From Chitinimonas sp. BJYL2 (GTDB lineage Bacteria; Pseudomonadota; Gammaproteobacteria; Burkholderiales; Chitinimonadaceae): DNA of 64,000 bases. The stretch is taken from the NCBI RefSeq assembly GCF_027257935.1, contig NZ_JANZKW010000001.1:806001-870000 (forward strand). Direction: 5' to 3'. This document shows positions 1 through 8,490 of the stretch, piece by piece. The position numbers were made by a program, and so were the translations under genes. How positions within the stretch are numbered: position 1 is the first letter of the stretch; each line of letters starts with the position of its first letter. A model generated the notes under the pieces. The model saw only the letters and a program-made list of their open reading frames with translations. It was not told where the DNA came from and searched no databases.

Positions 1-2
1 TG

Positions 3-1442
3 CAACAGGAGCTGATGCGTATCCGTATGGTGCCGTTCTCCTCGGTGTCCGAACGTCTTTACCGCGTGGTACGCCAGACGGGCAAGGAAACCAGCAAGAA
101 GGTCAACCTGGAAATCCGCGGCGGACGGGCTGAGATTGACCGTTCGGTGCTGGAAAAGATGGTGTCGCCGTTCGAGCACATGCTGCGTAACGCGATCGAC
201 CACGGCCTCGAAAAGCCCGAAGACCGGCTTGCTCTGGGCAAGAACGAATTCGGTGAAGTCGTCGTTGAGGCCCGTCAGGAAGGTAACGAGCTGGTCCTGA
301 CCCTGCGCGACGATGGTGCCGGTCTGAACATCGATCGCATTCGCCAGAAGGGCCTGGAAAAGGGCCTGATCGAGGCGAATACCGACTACACGGATGCGCA
401 GATCATGGCGCTGATCTTTGAGGCCGGCTTCTCCACCGCCAGCGCCGTGACCCAGCTCTCGGGCCGTGGTATCGGCATGGATGTGGTGAAGAGCGAAATC
501 GAAGAACTGGGCGGCCGCGTGGAGGTCACCTCCACGCTCGGCAAGGGCACGACCTTCGTGATCCACCTGCCGCTGACGCTGGCGGTGACACAGGCGGTGC
601 TCGTCAAGGTGGCCGGCAAGCTGTATGCGATTCCGTCGGTCATGGTCGAGCAGGTTCAGGAACTCAAGATCGACCCGTTGAACCAGCTGTATCAGCAGCA
701 CCAGGCCGAGTGGCAGGGCAATGTGTATCCCTTCCACTATCTGCCGCGGCTGATGGGCGATTACGACACCCAGCCCGAGCAGAAGCGCTACAACACCATC
801 ATGCTGTTGCGCTCGGGTGTGAACCGGATCGCGATCCACGTCGATGAACTGGTGAAGAACCAGGAAGTCGTGGTGAAGAACATCGGCCCGCAGCTGGTAC
901 GTGTGGCCGGTATCGCCGGTGCCACCGTGCTGGGTAACGGCGAGATCGTGCTGATCATCAACCCGATCGCCCTGCTGCAGCGCCGCGCCGAAGCCCCGGT
1001 AGCCGATTTTGATGCCGCCATGGCAGCCAGCGCACCGGCACCTGAAGAGATCATGCAGGTCATGCCGCTGGTCATGGTGGTCGATGATTCGCTCACCGTG
1101 CGCAAGATCACCAGCCGTTTGCTGGCGCGCGAAGGCTATCAGGTCGAGACCGCCAAGGATGGTGTGGATGCGCTGCAGAAGCTGCAGGACATCCGCCCGG
1201 CCGTGATGCTGCTGGACGTGGAAATGCCCCGTATGGATGGCTTCGAACTCACGCGCAACCTGCGAGCGAATGCCGATACACGCGACATCCCTATCATCAT
1301 GATCACCTCGCGGACTGCCGACAAACACAAGAACTACGCGTTCGAACTGGGCGTCAATGTGTTCCTGGGCAAGCCCTATCAAGAAGACGAGCTGATGGGT
1401 CACATCCAGCGGCTGATCGCCAACGAGGCGGTGGACGCCTGA
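3..1442 (+). CDS. CheA-type chemotaxis histidine kinase with C-terminal receiver (ChpA/PilL-like), 5' end missing
   Basis: This is the 3' end of a large hybrid kinase; the open frame runs off the left edge, so no start is assigned. The visible part begins just before the MRIRMVPF motif of CheA dimerisation/ATPase regions. A HATPase domain follows, with an N box (HMLRNAIDHGLE), a G1 box (DDGAGL) and a G2 box (GRGIGMDVV). Then comes a CheW-like coupling domain, and finally a receiver domain from about residue 350 (MVVDDSLTVRK, acceptor Asp in LLDVEMPRMDG, Lys in GKPY). CheA with a fused C-terminal receiver is the ChpA/PilL layout that controls type IV pili and twitching, though a flagellar-type hybrid CheA cannot be excluded without the N-terminal Hpt domains. 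A strong hairpin follows the stop codon. Confidence 0.9.
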   Translation, partial: QQELMRIRMVPFSSVSERLYRVVRQTGKETSKKVNLEIRGGRAEIDRSVLEKMVSPFEHMLRNAIDHGLEKPEDRLALGKNEFGEVVVEARQEGNELVLTLRDDGAGLNIDRIRQKGLEKGLIEANTDYTDAQIMALIFEAGFSTASAVTQLSGRGIGMDVVKSEIEELGGRVEVTSTLGKGTTFVIHLPLTLAVTQAVLVKVAGKLYAIPSVMVEQVQELKIDPLNQLYQQHQAEWQGNVYPFHYLPRLMGDYDTQPEQKRYNTIMLLRSGVNRIAIHVDELVKNQEVVVKNIGPQLVRVAGIAGATVLGNGEIVLIINPIALLQRRAEAPVADFDAAMAASAPAPEEIMQVMPLVMVVDDSLTVRKITSRLLAREGYQVETAKDGVDALQKLQDIRPAVMLLDVEMPRMDGFELTRNLRANADTRDIPIIMITSRTADKHKNYAFELGVNVFLGKPYQEDELMGHIQRLIANEAVDA

Positions 1443-1454
1443 TTACGGATCGTC

Positions 1455-1502
1455 CCACCAAAGACAAAGGCCCCGCTTCAACGGGGCCTTTGCCTTTGGT
1501 GG
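1455..1502. terminator. Two-tier hairpin terminator between convergent kinase and glpD
   Basis: An outer 9-bp stem (CCACCAAAG at 1455-1463 with CTTTGGTGG at 1494-1502) encloses a 10-bp inner stem (AAAGGCCCCG at 1466-1475 with CGGGGCCTTT at 1482-1491) around a CTTCAA loop. It lies between two convergent genes and is symmetric, so it probably serves both strands. There is no long U-run, only short T stretches. Confidence 0.75.
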
Positions 1503-1512
1503 GTGTACCGGT

Positions 1513-3009
1513 TCAATGCTTGCCGTACTGCTCCGCAAACCACAGCGCAAATGCCTCCCGCTCCGTTTCGCTCATGTGCAAGCCCTGCTTGGTCCGTCGC
1601 CACAGGATGTCATCGGGTGCGCGTGCCCATTCCTCCTGCTGCAGATAGCGCACCTCGCTCTCGTACAGGGTGGCGCCAAAATGGCGGCCCAGATCAGCCA
1701 CAGTGAGTGCTACGCCCAGCACCTTGCCGATACGGTCACCGAACTGGTGTGCCAGCCGCGTCACCAGCTCCTCGGGCAGATCGGGATAACGGCCGCGCTG
1801 CTCGGCCAGAAAGGCCGGGAAATTTGCATACGGGATGGCGCCGCCAGCCAAAGGCGGGGGGGGGTCATGCAGCTGGAATCGCTCGAAGTACGGTTGCAAC
1901 TGGGCCATCGCATGACGCGCCAGCTGCCGATAGGTGGTCAGCTTGCCACCAAATACCGAAAGCACCGGCGCGCCTTCACGGTCCAGGCGCAACACATAGT
2001 CACGGGTAATGGCAGACGGATTGCCACGGCGGTCGTCATACAGGGGCCGCACGCCCGAATAGCGCCACACCACATCCGCAGGCGTGGGCGGCTGCTCAAA
2101 ATACTCGGCTACCAGGTTGCACAGGTAGGTCACCTCCTCATCCGTACAGGCCACCTCGCCGGGTGCGCCGGTATGGACGATATCGGTGGTGCCGATCAAG
2201 CTGAAACGCCCCTCGTAGGGCAGCACGAACACGATGCGTCCATCCTGGTGCTGGAGGATGAACGCCTGCGGTCCATCGTGCAGTGCCGGCACCACGATGT
2301 GGCTGCCCTTGACCAGCTTGACGGAATCGCGCGCACCCAAACCCAGCCCTTCGCGCAGCACACGCTCGGCCCAGGGGCCGGCCGCGTTGACGATGGCACG
2401 CGCATAAAGGGTTTCCTGCTGGTGCGTGCTCGATTCAATCTGTACCCGCCATTCACGCCCCTCCCTGCGTGCCGAGCGCAGCCGCGTGCGTGTACGGATG
2501 GTGCCGCCCAGTTCACGGCACTGCATGGCATTGGCTACAACCAGACGCGCATCGTCGGCCCAGCAGTCGGCATAGACGAAACCCTTGCGAAAGGCCGGCT
2601 TGAGTGGCCGCCCCCAGGCATGCTTGCCCAAGCGGATCGAGTACGAGGAGGGCAAACGATCACGCCCGCCCAGATGGTCATACAGAAACAGCCCCATGCG
2701 GATCAGCCAGGCCGGCCTCAGACCCGCGTGATGCGGCAACACGAAGCTCAGCGGCCAAACCAGATGTGGCGCCATGCGCAGCAAGACTTCGCGCTCTGCC
2801 AAGGCTTCCCGCACCAGACGGAATTCCTTGTGCTCCAGATAACGCAGGCCGCCGTGGATCAACTTGCTCGATGCCGAGGAGGTGGCACCCGCCAGATCGC
2901 CCTGTTCCAGCAACAGCACCCGCAAGCCGCCCTGAGCGGCATGATTGGCGATGCCGGCACCATTGATGCCACCGCCAATAATAATAAGGTCGTAGTGATT
3001 GGTTTCCAT
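1513..3009 (-). CDS. glpD: Aerobic glycerol-3-phosphate dehydrogenase (FAD)
   Basis: GlpD oxidises sn-glycerol-3-phosphate to dihydroxyacetone phosphate at the inner membrane and passes electrons to quinone. The 498-residue protein matches the usual length of about 500. A dinucleotide-binding fold opens it (IIIGGGINGAG, residues 9-19), followed by the family segment SSKLIHGGLRYLE (about 47-59). The C-terminal part carries the DAO_C domain. The gene is divergent from glpK with 75 bp between the starts, so glycerol uptake into metabolism is encoded as a pair. The ATG at 3009 has only a weak ribosome-binding site. No glpF or glpR is visible nearby. Confidence 0.96.
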   Translation of the reverse strand: METNHYDLIIIGGGINGAGIANHAAQGGLRVLLLEQGDLAGATSSASSKLIHGGLRYLEHKEFRLVREALAEREVLLRMAPHLVWPLSFVLPHHAGLRPAWLIRMGLFLYDHLGGRDRLPSSYSIRLGKHAWGRPLKPAFRKGFVYADCWADDARLVVANAMQCRELGGTIRTRTRLRSARREGREWRVQIESSTHQQETLYARAIVNAAGPWAERVLREGLGLGARDSVKLVKGSHIVVPALHDGPQAFILQHQDGRIVFVLPYEGRFSLIGTTDIVHTGAPGEVACTDEEVTYLCNLVAEYFEQPPTPADVVWRYSGVRPLYDDRRGNPSAITRDYVLRLDREGAPVLSVFGGKLTTYRQLARHAMAQLQPYFERFQLHDPPPPLAGGAIPYANFPAFLAEQRGRYPDLPEELVTRLAHQFGDRIGKVLGVALTVADLGRHFGATLYESEVRYLQQEEWARAPDDILWRRTKQGLHMSETEREAFALWFAEQYGKH

Positions 3010-3019
3010 GCGCTTTCAA

Positions 3020-3037
3020 CATAGCCCATCGGCTATG
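3020..3037. promoter_or_regulatory. Short palindrome in the glpD-glpK intergenic region
   Basis: CATAGCC (3020-3026) and GGCTATG (3031-3037) form a perfect 7-bp dyad around CATC, between the divergent glpD and glpK starts. It could be an operator for a shared regulator or a hairpin in the glpD leader. It does not resemble the E. coli GlpR consensus, so the regulator is unknown. Confidence 0.35.
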
Positions 3038-3084
3038 CTGCTCACCAAGGAAGTCATTCAATCGCGTACAAAAGGAAACACGTC

Positions 3085-4566
3085 ATGACCACCTTGCTGG
3101 CCATCGACCAGGGCACCACCAGCACACGCGCCATGCTGTTCAATCGCGAGGGCAAGGTCCTCGCCCGCGCGCAGACCGAGCTGCCGCAGTCCTACCCGGC
3201 CGATGGCTGGGTCGAGCACGATGCGCAACGCATCTGGGCCGATACCCAGTCCGTGGTAAGCGATGCCCTGCAACAGGCCGGTCTGGCAGCCGCCGACATC
3301 ACCGCCGTGGGCGTGACCAACCAGCGCGAAACCACGGTGGTATGGGATCGCGCCACCGGCGTACCCATCCACCCCGCCATCGTCTGGCAAGACAGGCGCA
3401 CGGCCGAGTGGTGCCGCAAGCAACACAGCGCCGAGCGTGAATCCTGGCTGCAAACGCGCACCGGCCTACTGCTGGATCCGTATTTTTCGGCGACCAAGAT
3501 TACCTGGCTGCTCGATCACGTCCCCGGCGCACGCGCCCGTGCCGAAGCCGGCGAGCTAGCCTTCGGCACCATCGACTGCTGGTTGATCTGGCAACTCACG
3601 GGCGGCAAGGTCCACGCCACCGACGCCAGCAACGCCTCACGCACACTGCTGTTCAATCTGCACACGCAGGATTGGGACCCGGAACTGCTAGCCTTCTTTG
3701 GCGTACCGGCGAGCCTGCTGCCCCAGGTACTCGACAGCGCCGCCGACTTCGGCAACACCGATCCCGCACTATTCGGCGCCGCCATGCCGATCCGTGGCGT
3801 GGCCGGCGATCAGCAGGCGGCCAGCTTCGGGCAGGCCTGCTTTGCGCCAGGCATGGTCAAATCGACCTACGGCACCGGCTGTTTCATGATGATGAATACG
3901 GGCAAAGAGGTGGTCCATTCGCGCAACCGCCTGATCAGCACCGTCGCCTGGCGGCTCGGCGGGGAGACCACCTACGCGCTCGAGGGCAGCATCTTCATTG
4001 CCGGCGCGGCGGTGCAATGGCTGCGCGACGCGCTCAAGCTGATCGGCAGCGCCAGCGAGACCGAAGCCTGGGCACGGCGCGTGGACAGTAACCACGGCGT
4101 TTATCTGGTGCCGGCCTTCACCGGCCTGGGCGCGCCGTACTGGGATCCACAGGCGCGCGGCGCGATCATGGGGCTGACGCGCGATGCCGGTATTGCCGAA
4201 ATCGTCCGAGCCGCGCTCGAATCCGTGTGTTACCAGAGCCGCGACCTGCTCGACGCCATGCGTGCCGATGGTGCCGCCTTACCGGCAGCGATCCGTGTGG
4301 ATGGCGGCATGGCAGCCAATGACTGGCTGATGCAGTTTCTGGCCGACTTGCTGGCCACACCGGTAGACCGTCCGGAGGTCACCGAGACCACCGCGCTGGG
4401 TGCCGCCTATCTGGCCGGGCTGGGTGCCGGCGTGTACCGGCATCTGGATGAGATTGGGGCGCTGTGGGCACGCCAGCAGACGTTTACGCCCGCCATGCCG
4501 GCGAGCCAGCGCGGTGCGCTTTATCGTGGCTGGCAAGAGGCCGTGCAGCGCGTCAGGACAAACTGA
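3085..4566 (+). CDS. glpK: Glycerol kinase
   Basis: GlpK phosphorylates glycerol with ATP in the cytoplasm to give glycerol-3-phosphate, the substrate of the neighbouring GlpD. The 493 residues cover both FGGY-kinase halves: the N-terminal phosphate-binding motif [10 protein letters not shown] (residues 8-17), the family signature around [11 protein letters not shown], and the C-terminal [12 protein letters not shown] adenosine-site motif. The start ATG has a good Shine-Dalgarno (AAAGGA, 8 nt upstream). The stop directly abuts the stop of the next, convergent gene. Confidence 0.97.
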   Translation: MTTLLAIDQGTTSTRAMLFNREGKVLARAQTELPQSYPADGWVEHDAQRIWADTQSVVSDALQQAGLAAADITAVGVTNQRETTVVWDRATGVPIHPAIVWQDRRTAEWCRKQHSAERESWLQTRTGLLLDPYFSATKITWLLDHVPGARARAEAGELAFGTIDCWLIWQLTGGKVHATDASNASRTLLFNLHTQDWDPELLAFFGVPASLLPQVLDSAADFGNTDPALFGAAMPIRGVAGDQQAASFGQACFAPGMVKSTYGTGCFMMMNTGKEVVHSRNRLISTVAWRLGGETTYALEGSIFIAGAAVQWLRDALKLIGSASETEAWARRVDSNHGVYLVPAFTGLGAPYWDPQARGAIMGLTRDAGIAEIVRAALESVCYQSRDLLDAMRADGAALPAAIRVDGGMAANDWLMQFLADLLATPVDRPEVTETTALGAAYLAGLGAGVYRHLDEIGALWARQQTFTPAMPASQRGALYRGWQEAVQRVRTN

Positions 4567-4848
4567 TCATTCAGCCGGCTCGACCATGCCCTCAGGCAGG
4601 CCGTAGGCCATCAGGATGTAATCGTGCTGATCCGGCGTGAACGGCTGCGCCACATAAGGTTGCAGTGCAGACAGCTTGTCGTGTGTCAGGAAGTAACCCA
4701 GGCGCATCTCGGGGTCGGCCTGCTGCTGCTCGGCCGCGAACAGGCGGAACAGGAAAGCCGTGGAAATCGTCTCGGCTACGGGCCAGCGGCCGACCAGCGC
4801 ACCATCCATGCCCTTTTCCCATACTTCCACGGCGCGTTTGATCTGCAT
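4567..4848 (-). CDS. Small uncharacterised protein
   Basis: I do not recognise this 93-residue protein. It has no signal peptide and no membrane segment, is rich in charged and aromatic residues, and ends in an acidic tail. Its stop codon abuts the glpK stop with no spacer, so the two genes converge without a terminator. Codon use and GC content look like the neighbours, which supports a real gene, but there is no family evidence. It could be a lineage-specific cytosolic protein. Confidence 0.55.
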   Translation of the reverse strand: MQIKRAVEVWEKGMDGALVGRWPVAETISTAFLFRLFAAEQQQADPEMRLGYFLTHDKLSALQPYVAQPFTPDQHDYILMAYGLPEGMVEPAE

Positions 4849-4897
4849 GCTGGCAACCCCGGCTACGACGACTGTCTGAACAGTCGCGATTATCGCA

Positions 4898-5275
4898 TCA
4901 GTGCGGCGAATGCAGGGCGATCCGGTTGCCTTCGGAATCGGTAAACACGCCCATATAGCCGATTTCCTCCGTGATCAGCCGCTTGGCGATCTGCACCTTG
5001 CCGCCCGCCGGCTCAACGCGATCGAGCACCACGCTCAGGTCATCACCACCGTTCAGATAGATCAGCACACCATCCTGCGAAGGCTTGTAGAAGCCGGGTA
5101 CGTGGATGATCGTACCGCCAACGCCGGCATCGGTATGCGGCAGCACACCCATGCGCAGGCCTTCCATGGGCCACTCGGGCATCTCGTAGGCAAAGATGGC
5201 GCTATAGAAGCGCTTGGCGCGGTCGAAGTCCTCGACCGGGATTTCGAACCAGTTGATTGCGTTCTGGCCAGCCAT
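4898..5275 (-). CDS. VOC-superfamily (glyoxalase-like) protein
   Basis: This 125-residue protein has the single-module VOC pattern. It opens with NWFEIPVEDFDRAKRFYSAIF, contains paired beta-alpha-beta-beta-beta units, and ends with GVFTDSEGNRIALHS, where the C-terminal metal-site Glu (here Asp-Ser-Glu-Gly-Asn) usually lies. VOC members bind a divalent metal and act as lyases, dioxygenases or antibiotic-binding proteins; the substrate cannot be read from sequence. I chose the start at 5275 because an AGGAG ribosome-binding site lies just upstream and the VOC fold begins there. Longer upstream frames run into the riboswitch region. Confidence 0.85.
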   Translation of the reverse strand: MAGQNAINWFEIPVEDFDRAKRFYSAIFAYEMPEWPMEGLRMGVLPHTDAGVGGTIIHVPGFYKPSQDGVLIYLNGGDDLSVVLDRVEPAGGKVQIAKRLITEEIGYMGVFTDSEGNRIALHSPH

Positions 5276-5334
5276 GACATTGCTCCTGCGTAAGTGGATT
5301 TCCAGATTAGTTCGGCCTACCCGGCATCGCCACG

Positions 5335-5340
5335 TATAAT
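5335..5340 (+). promoter_or_regulatory. Candidate -10 box of the riboswitch/TonB-receptor transcript
   Basis: A perfect TATAAT lies about 10 bases before the start of the cobalamin aptamer, which is the right place for the leader promoter. The -35 region is poor (TTCGGC at 5311-5316, 18-bp spacing), so this rests on the -10 box and its position. Confidence 0.5.
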
Positions 5341-5347
5341 CCGCCCC

Positions 5348-5526
5348 GCGACAGGTGTCCGACCATGATCGGTCGGGTGAAACGGGAAGCCGGTAGGTTT
5401 GCATGCAAGCGAATCCGGCGCTGCCCCCGCAACGGTATGTTGTGCTGATGCGTTTTGATGGCCACTGCAGGTTTGACCTGACGGGAAGGCGAAACGCGGA
5501 GCAACAAGCCCGGAGACCGGCCTGCC
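5348..5526 (+). promoter_or_regulatory. Cobalamin (B12) riboswitch aptamer
   Basis: The leader holds the conserved cobalamin aptamer blocks in order: ACAGGTG (5351-5357), GGTGAAACGGGAAGCCGGT (5376-5394), AATCCGGCGCTGCCCCCGC (5412-5430) with AACGGTA after it, a GCCACTGC segment (5461-5468), and the B12-box end GCCCGGAGACCGGCCTGC (5508-5525). Such elements bind adenosylcobalamin or related corrinoids and repress downstream genes when the ligand is abundant. Here it precedes a TonB-dependent receptor, which implies a vitamin B12 or corrinoid transporter. Confidence 0.93.
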
Positions 5527-5634
5527 GTCTGCATTCGCCATGAATGCGGTTTTGGTGCGGAGGTCGCGGTGGGCGACACACCCTGCAATGCCCCGGTTCG
5601 CCGTACTGCGCCCGCAGTCATCCGGCACCGCATG

Positions 5635-5683
5635 CCGTTGCGCCTCCGCTTGGACTGATGCCTGCGGTGGGCAGGCGCAACGG
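5635..5683 (+). promoter_or_regulatory. Candidate expression platform: two mutually exclusive hairpins before the receptor start
   Basis: CCGTTGCGCCT (5635-5645) pairs perfectly over 11 bp with AGGCGCAACGG (5673-5683), whose end runs into the presumed ribosome-binding site (CGGAG, 5681-5685). A competing hairpin, GCCTGC (5660-5665) with GCAGGC (5671-5676), shares bases 5673-5676 with the first. Two overlapping structures 14 bases before the start codon suggest that the riboswitch controls translation by hiding or exposing the ribosome-binding site. The switching model is inference. Confidence 0.55.
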
Positions 5684-5696
5684 AGCACCTTTTCCC

Positions 5697-7655
5697 ATGA
5701 CTTCCCGATTGACCTCGCTGGCCGCTGCGCTGGCGTTTGCCGGCATGGCCGCGCCCCTGCTGGCCGACAACGCCGGCATCCAGATCACTGCCACCCGCCT
5801 GCCGGCCAAGGCAGCCGACCAGGCCGTCAACCTCACGGTCATCAGCCGTGACGACATCGACCGCTCGGCCGCGACCACGATTCCCGATCTGCTCGCCAAC
5901 GTGGCCGGTGTCACCGTGCGCAAGCTCGACTCCACCGACAATGGCAGCATCGATCTGCGCGGTTTCGGCATTACTGGCCCGAGCAACACGCTGATCCTGC
6001 TCGACGGCGTACGCCTCAACGACAACGATCTCTCCGCCCCCAAGCTGGCCTCGATTCCGCTGGAACGCATCGAGCGCATCGAAATCATCCGTGGCGGTAG
6101 CGTGGCCTGGGGTAGCGGCAGCACGGGCGGCGTGATCAACCTGATCACGCGCCGCGACAACAGCACCGCCCTGGGCGTACGCCTGGGCAGCAACGATCAC
6201 CGCGAATTCAGCGCCAGCGGCCATATCAATGTGGGCCAGCACCTGAGCCTGCGCCTCGATGGCCGCGCGCTCGACACCGATGGCTTCCGCGCCAACAGCG
6301 GCCATCGTGGCCGCAACGGCTCGGCCGAGCTGGCTTATCGCGATGGCGATACGCGCTTCAGCGCAGGGTATGCCAACGAGCAGGATGACTTCCGCTTCCC
6401 CGGCGCGCGCTCCGTCAACCCGGCCACCGGCGTCAATCAGTTCCTCAACGATACCTGGGGCAGCAGCACACTGGCCGACCACGGCGAAACCGATAACGAG
6501 CGCTTTACCGTGCACGGCGAAGGTCGCATCGCGGCGTGGCGCTGGGCAGTGGACGCCAGCCGCCGCGAAAAGACAGTGGATAGCCATTTCGAAGACGCCT
6601 TCGGTGGCACCACCCAAGCCCATGGCGAAGTGCGCGACCAGCGGGTGTCGCCCCGTGCCTCGTATGACTTCGGTGCCGGATTGTTGAGTTTCGGTATCGA
6701 CCTGGGCCGCATCCGCGCGAGCAACATGCTCGATTACCGCAGCCCCGGCTTCAATTACGCCAGCGCTAACCAGAGCAAACAGACCGTCCGCGCGCTGTGG
6801 GCTGATCTGGGCTACGCCCTGAGCACGACAACGCGCATCAACGTCGGCGCGCGCAGCGAACACATGAAGCAGACGGTGACGGCCAGCGGCGCACCGGCGG
6901 TGGAGCGCAGCGAATCGCCATCGGCACTGCAACTGGGCGTACGCCAGCAACTAGGTAGCGATCTGTCGCTGTTTGCCCGCCTCGGCCAGAGCTATCGCCT
7001 GCCCAACGCCGACGAACTCGTCGATAACGCCCAATTGGCACCGCAACGCGGCCGCGATATCGAGGCCGGTCTGGATGCCAAACTCGGTGGCGGCACCTTG
7101 CGACTCAGCGCCTTCAACCTGCGCCTTACCAACGAAATTGCGTATCAACCGTTTGCCGGCCCCTTCGGCTTCGGCCAGAACATCAACCTGCAGCCCACGC
7201 GCCGCGAGGGCCTGAGTGCGGACTGGTCGCAAGCCTTCGGCGATCTCGACTACGGCATCAACGCCACCCTCCAGCAAGCCGAATTCCGTTCGGGCGCCTA
7301 CGGTGCGGGCGACCTCAACGGCAAGCGCGTGCCGCTGGTACCCAAAACCCTGCTGAACCTGCGTGCCGGATATACCTTTACGAGCGCAACGCGTCTGGAT
7401 GCTTCGGTGCACGCCGTTGGCGATGCGCGTCTGGATAACGACCAGACCAACACCGGCCCCAAACTGCCCGGTTACGCCACGGTGGATATCAAGCTCAGCC
7501 ATCGCTGGCAGGATTGGCAGTTCGCGCTGGCTGGTCGCAATCTGGGTGACAAGCGTTACGCAAGCTACGGCATCCGCTCGACTTTCGGCCCCAACTACAA
7601 CCTGTACCCGGAACCGGGCCGTCGCTGGTTTGCCAGCGCCGATTACCGTTTCTGA
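5697..7655 (+). CDS. TonB-dependent outer-membrane receptor, probably for cobalamin/corrinoids (BtuB-like)
   Basis: This 652-residue outer-membrane receptor has a short signal peptide (cleaved near ALLADNAG), a plug domain (about residues 30-145; VNLTVISRDDIDRS, then RGFGITGPSNTLILLDGVRLN and GSTGGVINLITRR) and a 22-strand-type barrel ending in ADYRF. The terminal Phe is the outer-membrane insertion signal. The cobalamin riboswitch in its leader points to B12 or another corrinoid as substrate. The start at 5697 precedes the signal peptide and lies after the proposed expression platform. No btuCDF or other corrinoid genes are next to it. The next gene is convergent across a strong terminator. 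Confidence 0.9.
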   Translation: MTSRLTSLAAALAFAGMAAPLLADNAGIQITATRLPAKAADQAVNLTVISRDDIDRSAATTIPDLLANVAGVTVRKLDSTDNGSIDLRGFGITGPSNTLILLDGVRLNDNDLSAPKLASIPLERIERIEIIRGGSVAWGSGSTGGVINLITRRDNSTALGVRLGSNDHREFSASGHINVGQHLSLRLDGRALDTDGFRANSGHRGRNGSAELAYRDGDTRFSAGYANEQDDFRFPGARSVNPATGVNQFLNDTWGSSTLADHGETDNERFTVHGEGRIAAWRWAVDASRREKTVDSHFEDAFGGTTQAHGEVRDQRVSPRASYDFGAGLLSFGIDLGRIRASNMLDYRSPGFNYASANQSKQTVRALWADLGYALSTTTRINVGARSEHMKQTVTASGAPAVERSESPSALQLGVRQQLGSDLSLFARLGQSYRLPNADELVDNAQLAPQRGRDIEAGLDAKLGGGTLRLSAFNLRLTNEIAYQPFAGPFGFGQNINLQPTRREGLSADWSQAFGDLDYGINATLQQAEFRSGAYGAGDLNGKRVPLVPKTLLNLRAGYTFTSATRLDASVHAVGDARLDNDQTNTGPKLPGYATVDIKLSHRWQDWQFALAGRNLGDKRYASYGIRSTFGPNYNLYPEPGRRWFASADYRF

Positions 7656-7667
7656 GCAGGCCATCGA

Positions 7668-7706
7668 CCAACAAAAAGCCCGGCATTGTGCCGGGCTTTT
7701 TGTTGG
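7668..7706. terminator. Bidirectional intrinsic terminator
   Basis: A perfect 18-bp inverted repeat (7668-7685 with 7689-7706, loop TTG) has a GC-rich core GCCCGGCA flanked by A5/T5 tracts. It gives U-runs on both strands and sits between the convergent receptor and solute-binding protein genes. Confidence 0.92.
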
Positions 7707-7716
7707 TCTGGCCTCG

Positions 7717-8436
7717 TTAGTCCCCTACCTGCACATAGCGCGACCAGATCGCATCCAGCGTCCCGTTCTTGCGGATACGCTCGGCAGCCCGCTCCAGCCG
7801 CACACGGACAGCGACATCAAGGCCGTTTGCCGTATAGATCCAGACCTGACGGCGGTGTAACAGCAAGATGTCGCCAAAGTCGTCACGGGCGAGGCGCGTC
7901 TGTTTGAGATAGTGCTTGAAGGCTTCGCGGGTGGTGCAAAGCACATCGACCCGATTGGCCAGCAACATCCTCAGGCCACTATCAAAACCGGGCAGGTCAT
8001 AGAAGCTGGGGGGGCCGGGAAGGACTTCGATCAGATCGGCGCAACCGCCGCGCAAGCGGCCCACGATACGCCCGGCTACCTGCTTCGGCTCGGTCAGCGT
8101 CAGGCCGCGCTTGCTCACCAGGATTGAGTCTGCGAGCACCAGCGGCCCGATGCGGTGGGCATCCCGTTTGAGCTGTTCGGTTTCAAAGCTGAAGGTCAGA
8201 TCCGCCTTGTTGGCCGCCACGGTAGCGGCAACACGCGGGAATGGCATCAAGGCCAGACTGGGCGTCATGCCGGCCTCACGGGCCAGCAGGTTGGCGATCT
8301 CGACATAAACGCCCTGCGCGGCCGTACCCGGCACCTGTTTGGCATAAGGCTCCACATCGAACAGCGCGACGCGCAAGGGTTCGGCGTAAGCCGTGACGCA
8401 CAGGCAGATCAGGAGCAGGGTGATTTGCTTCAGCAT
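7717..8436 (-). CDS. Periplasmic solute-binding protein, SBP_bac_3 (amino-acid-type) family
   Basis: The 239-residue protein starts with a clear signal peptide (about residues 1-18, ending AYA) and then a family 3 solute-binding fold. Markers include LRVALFDVEPYAKQVPGTAAQG at the N-terminus, a DLTFSFETE segment, and a C-terminal RKNGTLDAIWSRY, the usual closing motif of this family. Such proteins deliver amino acids or similar solutes to ABC permeases, but stand-alone copies like this one, with no permease or ATPase beside it, are common and their ligands are unknown. It is divergent from the porin gene with 54 bp between the starts. Confidence 0.8.
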   Translation of the reverse strand: MLKQITLLLICLCVTAYAEPLRVALFDVEPYAKQVPGTAAQGVYVEIANLLAREAGMTPSLALMPFPRVAATVAANKADLTFSFETEQLKRDAHRIGPLVLADSILVSKRGLTLTEPKQVAGRIVGRLRGGCADLIEVLPGPPSFYDLPGFDSGLRMLLANRVDVLCTTREAFKHYLKQTRLARDDFGDILLLHRRQVWIYTANGLDVAVRVRLERAAERIRKNGTLDAIWSRYVQVGD

Positions 8437-8490
8437 GGAACGAGTATAGAACCTAGACTGGACATATCAGCACTAACTGAATTCCCGATC

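Noticed and set aside
1516-3024. Long open frame opposite glpD
   Set aside because: Its composition is a mirror of the GC-rich glpD codons; it has no recognisable domain, and the opposite strand encodes a complete GlpD.
4870-4886. ACTGT-CTGA-ACAGT dyad near the start of the small gene at 4567-4848, considered as a LexA box
   Set aside because: The spacing between CTGT and ACAG is 4 bases, far shorter than in proteobacterial LexA boxes, and the neighbouring genes have no SOS role.
5307-6950. Long open frame opposite the TonB receptor
   Set aside because: It spans the riboswitch and the receptor in antisense, is Ala/Gly/Val-rich without domain features, and is explained by GC bias.
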